In this document: positions 8,453 through 19,800 of the stretch, piece after piece
How positions within the stretch are numbered: position 1 is the first letter of the stretch
Layout: each line of letters starts with the position of its first letter
Virus record (IMG/VR): IMGVR_UViG_3300031857_001033
Span: 1 to 28,490 of that record
DNA: 28,490 nucleotides
Origin: a virus
Strand: one strand, 5' to 3'
Made by a program: the position numbers and the translations under genes
Notes under the pieces: generated by a model
What the model saw: the letters and a program-made list of their open reading frames with translations, nothing else
Told to the model about the DNA's origin: nothing
Database searches by the model: none

Positions 8453-10861
8453 ATGGCAAACCCCTTCCAACGCTATCAGTCCGGGGGCTTCGAGGCTGTT
8501 CCGGGTATCGCACAAGCCGGTGCGAACATCGGCCAGATGCTCGGCTCCGGATTTTCCAACTTTGGTTCCGCCATCGGTAGCGGCATCAAACAGTACTATG
8601 AGAACAAGGCCAAGTCCACGGCGGCCATGCAGGAGATTGAGGTCCTCGGTCCTCAGTTGCTTGCTCGCCGTAATGCTTACCTTGAAGCGTCCGGCATCGA
8701 CCCGGCCACGCTTGACCGCTACATGCAGGACGACCCGTCCGAAGGCACGGACGATGAGATGTTCAAGTCTGTCGCCTCAAATCCGATGGTTCAGTTGGCT
8801 AAGACCTTAGACCCAGCCATTGAAGCCCTAAAGAACGCTCCGACCAAGGGCCTATCCGCACAGTTGGCCGCACTTAACTCCGGCAAAGCCGCTATCGGCA
8901 TGGTTGACGAACAGATTAAGTTGCAGGACTTTGTCTCTAAGTACCGCCTTGAACAGGTGACTAATGACCTTCCTGACTCCGTTGCTACGGAACAGAACGT
9001 AGTCACTCCGGATGCCTTGTTTGACCCGAACAATCCCTTGTTTGCCAATCTTGGCGAAGTTCGCAAGGCCCTTGAAGAAACCTATCCTAACAATCCTGAG
9101 TTTGTTGAACGAGGCGTTAAACAGTATCTTGACAAGGCTGGTGCCAAGATTCGTGCCGATGAGTCTATCGGTACTCCTGAACAGCGAGCAGGTCTTATTG
9201 ACGCTCTTAACCGCTACGCCGAAGGCAAGTTGGACATTAAGGGTGAACTGACTCCAACGGGAGAAAGTTACGAATACCAAGAGGAGTCGGCCCGCCAAGA
9301 TAAGTTTCGTAAGGAAGCCCTTGCGGAAGCCAAGGCAAAGGCAGAAGGCAAGACCGGCGGCAAGCCGCAGAGTGCTGAAGTTCAGGCTCTTATCAAGAAG
9401 CGTGACGAAAAACTCAAGTATGCCGCTGGCTTTGACGACCCAAAGAACGTCGAGAAAGACCCTACTCTCCGCAAGGAGCAGGAACGTATGCGTGACAAGG
9501 CGAAAGCAGAAGCCGACGCACTCGATGCTCAACTTCGCAACCTTGGAGTAGGCGTCGATGTGGAAGAAGGTCTTAAGAAACTCGCAGGAAGGGCCGCCGC
9601 TGAACGGAAGAAGCCACTTGAACTCAAGGAACAACTTAATGTTCTTGGTTCAGAAATCCTTAGCGAAGTTACGGATAGGAACCTTGCTCGCATCGCAAAC
9701 GGTGAAACCGTCACCGGACTCGATGTCCTCAGGGAGATTACTGGACAAGAAATTAGTCGTAATCCTACTTCGACTCTAGTTGCTCCAGTTCCGGGTTCTT
9801 ATTCGTATGTTCCGCAGAAACTTCCGTCTCAATACACTCCTGCTCGCAAGTTGATGGAAGAAGCCATGAGCAAACTTAAAATTAAACCCGGAGAGCCGCT
9901 TACAGCCGACCAGTTCCTGCAACTTAAGGAAGCGGCTAACGCTGGTATCCAGACCCAGAAAGATACCGCCGTTAAGACTGCCGAAGAAGCGGCAAAGATT
10001 ACCCCTGAATCCGTCGCCAAGGCCGCCACGGAAGCCGCAAAGAAAGCCACGACTCCTGCAACTCCGGCCGTCAAGTCCAAGACCTTCAATGTCGGAGAAC
10101 TTGAACTCGGAACCGAAATCGTCGACCGACGCCTCAATGCCGCCGAGAAGGAAACGGCCGCCCGTGAGTTCTACGCCAAGCGGTTCGGGTCTGTTCCTCC
10201 GGGCTTTACTCAGATGTACCGTCAGATGTTCCCTGAGGCCACGGTTCGCACGACTGAGGTCAATGGCATCCCTGTTATGGTCGACGGCAAGGGCAACGTC
10301 ACAGCCCTCACCAGCAACAAGGAGCAGGATAACACCAAGATTGCCGAGAACAAGGCCGTCACGTTCCAGAACACGGAGATTGCCGATGGCGTCGTCCTTA
10401 ACGGAATCTTCTCTGGTACCGTAGCCGGTGCCATGAACTTCCGAAAGGATTACTCGCACATGGCTAACGTCCGGTCGGCTGTCGACGAACTCATCAAGAT
10501 TAACGAGATGGGTTACGAAACGCTGTCTCCGACGGCCCGTGCCCGTGCTGACCAGTTGCAGTCTGAAATCATCGCCGCCATGCGTATCCCCATCGTGGGT
10601 CCGGGTCAGGTCGCTATTCCCGAACAGCAGATTCTCGAACGCATCATCCAGAAGGGTACCGGCTTCTTCACCCTCGAATCCGGCGAACGTGCCGCCCTCA
10701 AGGGCCTCAAGGACCGAATGGAGCGTGAACTTGTCAACTGGCCCAAGTCCATGGGACTTGAGGTTAAGATTGGCGGCAAGTCTTCCGACACTATCAAAGC
10801 ACTTCGTATGCAGAAACTTCGTTCGTCGAGGAACCTTAAACCCATCGGAGAAGCCAAGTAA
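8453..10861 (+). CDS. Internal virion protein, T7 gp15 position
   Basis: The 802-residue product is large and helical (T7 gp15 has 747). Residues 10-50 contain a Gly-rich amphipathic segment (GANIGQMLGSGFSNFGSAIG). Residues about 270-380 are highly charged and probably coiled-coil (Lys/Glu/Ala-rich). Residues about 505-545 form an Ala/Thr/Pro/Lys-rich hinge (EEAAKITPESVAKAATEAAK). The end is basic. No enzyme motif was found. It lies directly upstream of the giant polyvalent protein, whose ATG follows the stop with no gap, so both are likely parts of one ejected complex. Codon use shifts toward A/T-ending codons at about 9600-9990. Confidence 0.55.
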   Translation: MANPFQRYQSGGFEAVPGIAQAGANIGQMLGSGFSNFGSAIGSGIKQYYENKAKSTAAMQEIEVLGPQLLARRNAYLEASGIDPATLDRYMQDDPSEGTDDEMFKSVASNPMVQLAKTLDPAIEALKNAPTKGLSAQLAALNSGKAAIGMVDEQIKLQDFVSKYRLEQVTNDLPDSVATEQNVVTPDALFDPNNPLFANLGEVRKALEETYPNNPEFVERGVKQYLDKAGAKIRADESIGTPEQRAGLIDALNRYAEGKLDIKGELTPTGESYEYQEESARQDKFRKEALAEAKAKAEGKTGGKPQSAEVQALIKKRDEKLKYAAGFDDPKNVEKDPTLRKEQERMRDKAKAEADALDAQLRNLGVGVDVEEGLKKLAGRAAAERKKPLELKEQLNVLGSEILSEVTDRNLARIANGETVTGLDVLREITGQEISRNPTSTLVAPVPGSYSYVPQKLPSQYTPARKLMEEAMSKLKIKPGEPLTADQFLQLKEAANAGIQTQKDTAVKTAEEAAKITPESVAKAATEAAKKATTPATPAVKSKTFNVGELELGTEIVDRRLNAAEKETAAREFYAKRFGSVPPGFTQMYRQMFPEATVRTTEVNGIPVMVDGKGNVTALTSNKEQDNTKIAENKAVTFQNTEIADGVVLNGIFSGTVAGAMNFRKDYSHMANVRSAVDELIKINEMGYETLSPTARARADQLQSEIIAAMRIPIVGPGQVAIPEQQILERIIQKGTGFFTLESGERAALKGLKDRMERELVNWPKSMGLEVKIGGKSSDTIKALRMQKLRSSRNLKPIGEAK

Positions 10862-13800
10862 ATGGCCGACCTAATCAAGCGTAAGGTCATGGCACCCGTT
10901 CAGGGAGCCATGTTCGGGAACTCGGCTGAGATGGACGAGGAACAGCAGTTCCTTGCCACTCTTGCTCCGGAAGAACGAGAGATGGCCGAGTTGGAACTTG
11001 CGGGACCTATCACCGGAGATGAGTTGGCTCAACTCATGGCCGAGGACTCCAAGTACATGCCGACGAAGGATGAGTACGACGTCTACAAACAATGGATGAA
11101 GACCCGTGAGGTCGACGTCATTGACGCTTTTACCAATGGTTTTGGTCAGGTCCTTAGCGACCTTGGCACCGCCATTGATGCCGGATGGGAAGCCGACGAC
11201 AAGATGGCCAAGGCCCTACCTACTCTCTTTGAAGGCTTTGCCCGTGGTACCCGTGACTTCTACGGCATGCTGGCCCAGTCTCAGGACCCAAACAGCGTCC
11301 TGTTCAAGTTCAAGAACGTGCTGGCCGGTGACGGCTCTGACCCTGAAGCCGAATACCAGCAGTTCTTAGCGGCACGTCAATTTAACGCCGTGACCATGGA
11401 CATCATGGAGAACAAGACCACCGGGTCCAAGGAGTTCTTCGGCGTCGAAATTGACAAGGACTTGCTTATCCCCGAGGTGGCTCAAGCCGTTTCCTACATC
11501 GCTGACCCTACCCTTTTCATTCCTTCCGGTGCCTTTGGTGCCGTCGCCAAGGCCGGTGCCAAGGCTATCGGTGCTGGACACTTCGCCGAGAAAATCATCG
11601 CCGCCGCCGGAAAGGCTCAGGCTTTCAAGGATTTGGCCCTTGCTGGCACCCTGCGTATTGCCGGTATGCCCCTTGAACTCGTAGGTCGTGCTACCAGCAG
11701 TACCATTGACGGGGCTGTTGCCCGTGGCTCTGCCTTGTTTGGTGACGTTATCGGCATGAGTCCGGAAACCTTTAACGCCACCCTTCGTGGGGCTGGCCTT
11801 ACGACTACTGCCCTTCAGGTCCCCGGATGGTCTACCGTCTCTGACGCTTACTTTGCCGCCAACGTAATCGGTGGCATCGGCGAAACTCTTGGTGCCGTTG
11901 GCCGTCAGGTCGGCGGACAACAGCGAGGCATCCTTTCTTACGCCAAGCGAGCCTTGCTTGCCGAAGGTGATAAACTCACCCCTCAGGCCAAGCGGATGCT
12001 CCAAATCATCGACACCGCTGACCCGCTGTTTGGCTATGCCTATGCGGCTGGTGAAGGTGCCCTTGAAGGTGCGGCTATTGGTGGTTTCTTGGGTAGCCTT
12101 GCTGGTGGCCTTGAAGGTGCCGCCGCCGGTGCTGGTTCCGGTTCCGCCCTTGGTGCTATTGGTGGAGCCGTAGGTCGTGGCGTCACGGACATTCACAAGG
12201 AACGTACCCGCATCCAAGCGGACATGGTCATCGAAGGACTCAAAGATACTGACACGGTCCAATACGATGCCATGAACACCCTTCGTGCCTTGGGCCGCAA
12301 GCACGACAAGTCCTACGACCACATCATTGTCGGACTTGATACAGTAGCCCCCGGAGCCCGTCTGCACATGCACGATGGGGCTTCTTTCGAGGCTTACCTT
12401 CAGAAGAACAAGTTGGTCGATACCTTTGACCCTGACCGTCCGGGCCGTGTGCTTCGTGGAGAAGACCCTGCCAACCCGCTGATGTACCATCGCTGGGAAG
12501 GTTTCGTGATTCAGAAGGATAAGGATGGTCATACCGAAATCTTCATCAATACGGATTGGGCCCTAGAGAACGCCATGGGACACGAACTGTTCCACGGCAT
12601 CATGCGTTCTTCCGTCTACGCCAAGAACTTTACCGACGCCGTCACTAACAGCATCATCGGTACCCGTGGCCCGAAAGGAGAACTCATCCGAGCCGGTGAG
12701 GTTCCTCCGGCTGAAGCCTATGAGATGTTCAAGCGGTACATTGACATCGAGTACAAGGACCCTGTGGCCAAGAAAGCCAAGATGGACCAGTTGGACGTCG
12801 CCATCAAGGAATGGGAAACCAACGGAAAACTCATCTCTGAGTCCGGATTGGAAGGTCGTGCCATCCTTGAAGACCTTTCTGAGGAGTTCGGTGCTTACTA
12901 CTTCAACCATTGGCTAGACGATAAGTCTCCCGACTACCTTTTCTTCGGCGGTAAACTGCCCGGCATCCGTGGTCTGTTTGACGACATGAAGATGGGCTGG
13001 CTGTCGTTCACCGAGGCCCGACTCAAGAAGTCGATGCCCGGATTCAACTTTTCGGAAACCGTCATTGACCCACGCACCGGCAAGCCTCGTCAGGCTTACA
13101 TTGACGAAGCCTTCCGTCGTCCTAGCGGCCGCACTCGTTTCTCCGCCCTTGACTACCTGATGCGTGATTTGGTCCGTGCCGCATCCGGGGTAAACACCAA
13201 CGACAACATCATCCTGCGTAACATGACTCCGGAGCAACGTGCCCGGTTCATGGATGCTCATGGCCTCGACGGCCTTTTCCGTCGTGACGTCACCGGTGGT
13301 GCCCGTGAGACTTCCGAGGCTCAGATGCGTCGGGAAAATCAGACCCGAGTCAAAGGCATCATCGACACAGTCAATACTATCCCCGCCAACGAGCGTGGGA
13401 CCCAGACCATCGTCGATGTAAACGGAGACACCGCCATCATCGGTACCCTTTCGGACCGTGAACTTGAGGTCATCGTCAAGAACGGCCACATGAGTCAGGC
13501 CCTTGCCGACAAGTACAAGACCATCCGTGAGGTGTCCGGCAACAAGGGCAAGGGTGCCAACGTCCTTCAGTCCAACTACTGGGGCGAATCCATCGAGACT
13601 GGTTCCGGAGTCAACGCTCCCCGTGTGGTCAATACCGGCGGCACTCGCTCGGTTCCGATGACCCGCCGTGTGTTCGTCCCGCACTCGCTTGAGACGGTCA
13701 TTACCCTCAAGAAGAACGGAGATGCCAATTTCGGCGTCCTCGCCCACTCCCTAGACTACGACAACCTTGGTCGCCGCAGTCAGGCCGTGTACGGCATGCC

Positions 13801-16800
13801 CGAAGCCCGGGCCCTGTACAACAACGACTACAACTCGTTCCAAGCGGACTTCTACCGCTACCTCCAGAATCTCAGCGACCCGAACGCCATCCCCTCTGCC
13901 GACCTGTTCGGCGGCGGCGACATTGGTGCCAAGAAGCGTAACTTCTTTCACGAAATCGTGGGCTCCGCCCTTCGTCAGGGTGAAACCTACATCAATCCTC
14001 CCCGTGCTGGCTACGCCGGTCCTGCCGGTCGTGGCGAGTTCTTCGTCTACCAGACCCTGCGTATTGACCGCATGAGCCATGTGGCCGTTCGTCCGGACAT
14101 CGTCCCTTACGACCATTCTCAGGTCTACGACCGCACCCGCCGTAACTACAAGCCGAGCGAACTTGCCGTCGAAGAAGTGCAGGGCGGCCTAATTTACAAG
14201 CACCCGCAGGGGTACAACATCATCAAGCGTGGTTCGATGGCCCGTGCTTACGACCTTGATGGCAAGGAAATCGGCACCTTCTCTGATGCCGAGTCGGCGT
14301 CCCGGGCAATAACCCGTGACCTGAAGCGTCGTGATAACGAGGGCTATGTGGCCACAGTCAGAAAGACCAAGGCAGAACAGCGTATGTTCAAGCCGGTCGA
14401 GTCGAACGAAGCCATGGAAGCCCGACAGAAAGGCGATTTGTTCATGACCGACGCCATGCGTACCTTTGCCGGTACTCACGGAATCATCCGCCAGACCGCA
14501 GACGAATCCTACTCCGACTACTCCAAGAGCATCGTCGAAGGCGTCGTCACCAAGGCTCAGGCCGAACGCATCCTGATGATGGCCGAGGGTGCCTTCAAAG
14601 GTGAGTTGCGTATCCAGCAACTTCAACAGCGACTCGACCTGCTTGAAAGTCAGGGCTCGAACGGAGCCCGTCTTGGCAAGTACAGCAAAGGCATCGAGGA
14701 CGTCATCAACAAGCACTTCAATCCTACGAACGACGCTTTTCTTGCCAGTCGCCCAATGGCGTTCCTTGGAGGTACCGACGCACTTCTGAAGGCCGCCAAG
14801 GATGCACAGTCTCTGGACGAAGTCCTCACCGGATTCGTTTTTGAGTTGGCAGGAAAGAAAAAGGGCGGAACTGGAATGGACATGCGTAGGGCCCGTGAGA
14901 TTACCGCTGAACTGGCTCCTCATGCCAACGAACTGTTCAATCAGGTAAAGATGTTCGGAGAGCGTGAGGCCATACAGAAGGAACTCAAGCGTCCTCAGGT
15001 CGGGCACCATGACTACTACTATGGCCGGGACCGTGCCAATCTTCAGGAAGACGCCCGTCGTGTTTCTCAGGTCCGTGAATACATCGACACGCTTGACCCG
15101 AACAAGAACGTCGAAGGTCTTGGCCAGTACCTTATCGACAATCTTCCGCTTCGACGCATCTACCAGAACGAAGTCTATCTCCAACAGTTCGACACCGGAG
15201 TTCCTTTCGTCGCTACTGTTGTCCATGGCACTCCGAACGTGGACCTAGTCAAGTCCCGTGAGTTTGACCCGTCCCGTGGCGGAGAGACTACCGGTGCCGT
15301 TTCCGCCGCTAAGGCCGTGTTCTTTGCCGCCTCGGACGAGACTGCGATGGCTCCTCTCTATCAGATTGGAAAGCAGACCAACCCTGAGTTCAATCCGGAC
15401 GGCACGGTGGCCAAAGTGAACATGCTCAAGGTCGCCATCAAATCGGACAATCCGTTTGTTGCTGACCTGTCCATGATTCCTCCGGACAAGAAGGTCGGCT
15501 ACCTAGGCATCCGTGGCGTCGTTGAAGAAGCGTTCGCCAAGGGCCATGACGTAGCCGTCATTCACAACGTCCGGGACGGCGGCGACTTCGACACCGTGTT
15601 CGCCATCCGCAACGACCGGGTCAAGGACCTTCATCGTGTCATTGAGACGACGCTGGACAAGGCCGCCGGTCAGACTCCCCTCCCCCGTGGCGACGGAGTC
15701 ACCGTAGGTACCAAGAATCTCAAGCCAGCAGAAGGTGACGCTATCCCTGACTGGCAGACTCAGAGGGCTCAGGATGCTCGGGCAAACCAGCCCCGAGAAC
15801 TCTGGTCCTATCCTGACACCCCCCAGTTCCGTAAGTGGGCCGGTAGACTTCCGTTCATTAAGAGTGAAGATGCCGCAACGAAAACGGCAAACTACGACAA
15901 AGGGTTCGTAACTACCGTATTTAAGGGTGTTAATGTTCGTTCATTCGACAAGTTTTCCGAAAGAAGCGTCGTTGACCCTAATGAACGGTCACTAAAAACT
16001 GACCCTAACTTCTTTATCGGCGATGAGACTGCGGCTGAACGCTATGCCGGTGGAGGTTACACGGACATTAGCGGGTTGAACGAAGATGCCCAAAAGGTGG
16101 CAAGCAGAGGAAAGGCCGACATGTACTATGTCAGGAGTCAAAACCCAGCGAATCTACTTGGGGCACATAAACTAGAACTCAAGAACCCGAAGTTGGCTGA
16201 AGTCATTAGGAAGTACTGGGAGCAGAACATCAGGAAAGAAGGCGGTGACATCCTAGACCCACAGTCCCGTTTCGATAGATTCCTGCTGGAGATTTCCATG
16301 GGTGACTGGCTCAGGCCCAGAAATGAAATGACCACCATGAGCCCATTTGGTAAGTCTTGGAGGATGAGCAACTGGGTTGATTTCCATGAGTACTTGCTCC
16401 AGAACGGCTATGACAGCGTAGTCATTCAAGACAACTCAGTTAGCCTGAAGACACCTACCATCATTGTCGGCCAAGAGACGGCCAACGTAAAGGCTTCCAG
16501 CAACTACGGCGAGTTCTCCCGGAAAGACACCCGGTACAACTTCAAGCCAGCCGAAGGCGACATGCCTAGCGGCCCGCTTCGTGACTTCGAGAGCGTCAAA
16601 GAAGACCGCAACTTCAAGAAGTTCGCAAGGGGCACGGAGATTGTCGACCCTATCGACGATTTCAGCGGCCCGGCAAACTACATTGAAAAGCACGGCGTAG
16701 ACATGAACGGACCGTATGTCCTCATCTGGGACAAGACAGCAAACGCTTGGTTACAGCCGTCTAACGCCACCGGAACGACCATGAGTTTCAAGAAGGGTGC

Positions 16801-19800
16801 TACCTTCTTGGCCTACCATGGCTCTACCAGCAGGGAGCGATTCCAGTTCCTGCGTTCAGACTTGAAGGCCGATGAGTCTTATTGGGCCCGCATGGGTAGC
16901 CCTGACTCGGCCATGGGCACCCACTTCACAAACGACGAGGTACTTGCCAAGAACTTCACCTATCGTGAGATTGACAGGGTCGCCGAAGACTTCCGCCAAG
17001 AAGGCGAATCGTTCAGTTGGCGTGTCAATGAAGACCTTGAGTATGAGAAGCCCGGCCCTCAGGGACCCGGTGGACAGTTGTACGCTGTCGCTGTCCGCAT
17101 GGACAAGCCTATCTACTTCGACTCCGAGGTTCAGTTCCAAGCGGAAATCAGGAACGCCGGTGGTGCCGAACAACTGAAGGCCCGCCTCAAGAAGGACGGA
17201 TACGACGGCATCATCTACAAGATTTACGCCGAGGTTCTGGACCAGAAGAAGAAATTGTCTGGCTACCCGGGCTTTGAACTTACTCCAGACTTCGCCAATC
17301 AGTTCCTTGGCGACAACGTCTTCGGCTACATTCCGTTCGATGCCAAGAAGGTCAAGGACGTCGAGTACAACCGTGGCTCCTTCGACAAGACCAAGAAGGA
17401 CATTCGGATGAAGCCGGTCGAAGGCGACATGGAGCCTACCGGAAAGACTTATGACGTGAACTCTAAACTGTTTACGTCCAAGTTCTTGGGAAGATACGCC
17501 AAAGAAAACCCGGGCATTTTAGATGGTCTTACTATCAAGGTAGACTATGACACGCAAAGTTCTCCATTCAAGGACGAGCAAAGTCCTTATGGAATGGTCA
17601 TCAGGATAGATAACCCATGGGAAGGCGGCGGCAAAGACCCAATCGCACAAATTGGAATCAGGTTTGAACACGACTATGGAGGTTCCCTGTACGGAAAGCA
17701 TGCCTATGTAACCCGTGTTGATGTTCGTAGCGACATGCGAGGCAAGGGGTATGGGAAACTAATCTATTCCGAAGCGGGAGAGCGTGTTCGCTCGCTTGGC
17801 TCAGAAAACATCCTTGGTAGCGTAATCAACAGGGACAACATCCCATTCTACATCAGGGAGGAAATCTTTGGCAAAGGTTCAACCGAACAACCTGACGGCA
17901 AGGGTGGAAGGACCGTAACCAGAATCGACAAGAACGCCTACTACAAGCCAGTCGAAGGCGAAGGCCAGCCTCCTCGCCCCCTCAAGGAGTACCTTGCCGA
18001 AAGAGGTGCTGACTTCAACCCTGAGGAACTCGTTGGTGCCATCGTCAGATACCGCAAGGACGCCGACGACGAGCCTGATAACTTCTGGCGTATCTTGGGA
18101 TACGGTAAGGGCAAGAACGGTCATTTCCTGAAGTACATCAAGGAAAACGAGTACAAGGAAATCATGGATTCCGGGGCTTCTGGCATGCTATTGCAGATGA
18201 AACTCCGGGACGCCACTCAACAATTCGGCGGAACCAAGTACGACAACTACAAGGAAGTCTCCGACCTCACCAAGTGGTTCGGACGAATCTATGACCAGAT
18301 TGAGTTCCCTGCCGGGGAGCAGAAGGTCGAGTTGCCTAAGCCCAAAGCAATCGACACGGGCACCTTCCGTGGCATCCTTGAGGATGTCGAGGCTGGCATC
18401 GACGCCGTGCAGTTCACCAAGGACCACACGACCCAGTTGTACGGAAACAAGTCTGGCACCAAGAAGGGCATCATGAAGGAAGCCGCCGCCGCCTTGGAAG
18501 CCTACGACAAGGCTACGACCCCGGAAGCCAAGGAAGCCGCCATCTCGGAACTCATGGACTCCATCGAGTCGCTCAGGGAAATCCTGAACGAACTAGAGGA
18601 CATTCAATCCAACTCCGAAGCCTTCGAGAACACCGAAGGATACCAGCGTCGTGAGGAACAAATTGAGGCCCTGACCGAGGCTGTCGACGCATTGGATGAC
18701 GCTATTAAGCCGGACGAAACGGGCGGCGATTCCCCTCAGGTCAACATGAAGCCGTATGAGGGTGAGACTAATAATGCCATTGTCCCTGACCGTGGCGTAT
18801 CGACTCCGGTAGGTCACACCTTCATCAAGATTCCTAGAGGTGAGACGCCTGACCCCAAGAAGCACACCTTTGAGCAGTTCCTTGAATGGAAGTCTCGCCC
18901 GGGGAACGGCGGTCAAGTCATTATCCGTGACGCACTAGACTTTATCATCGGTCAGGGTGGCTACATGTCTGCTACGGCGGAGATGCTCAAGACCCTCATC
19001 GAGGATACCAAGTCTGTCTATCGTGGCGACCCTGCTAACAGAATCAGCCTACTTGATAGGTATGTGAATCTTGTAAAGGACGGTGGTCAGGGCGGACCTG
19101 AACGGACCGAAATCCCGAAACCGGGAAGCGACCAATCTCAAAACCAGCCTATGATGGGGACGCTCCTTGACCTCATCGACGAATACAAACAGGTCTGGGC
19201 TACTGGTCGCCGTAAAACCAACTCGCTACCGGCCGAGGGAATCCAAGGTCGTGGATTCGAGGGCGTGTTCTTCGAGGAGGTGATGCACACATTCCACGGA
19301 GAGGCACTAGGGGCCAACTCCGTTCTAGGCGGAGTGCCGTCAGGATTCGAGTCTAGCACCGGGGCACAGGCTGTTCGCAGACTGTTCAAGAGGGTAAGAG
19401 GAGGAAACCTCAACGTAAGCGGAACCCAATGGATTGCCGAGCGAAACAACTTCATCACGGATGTCGGCATGCGTATCAAGAAGTACGAGCGTCAGTTGGC
19501 CTCCGGGACGATTACTCAGGTAGACTTTGACGCCAAGATAGACGGCATGCGTATAGAGATTGCCGCCGCCCGTGTGCTTAGGGTGCATGAACATGCACTC
19601 AACAACATCGACGTAGACGTCCGCAAGACGACCTATGACAAGAAGGGCAACGTATCCAAGGTCGACACAAAGCGTGTCAAACTCATCGACCTGATTAAGA
19701 ACAAGTTGAACTTGGTAGACCCGCTTCAGAACTTCGGCGGTGAGAAGCCGTTTGAGTACGGCAAGCACAACCTAGCAGATGGTTCTTACGTCAAAGTTGA

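Noticed and set aside
11366-12532. 388-residue open frame on the minus strand
   Set aside because: It is antisense to the giant gene, with a low-complexity Gly/Thr/Ser-rich product and no plausible neighbours.
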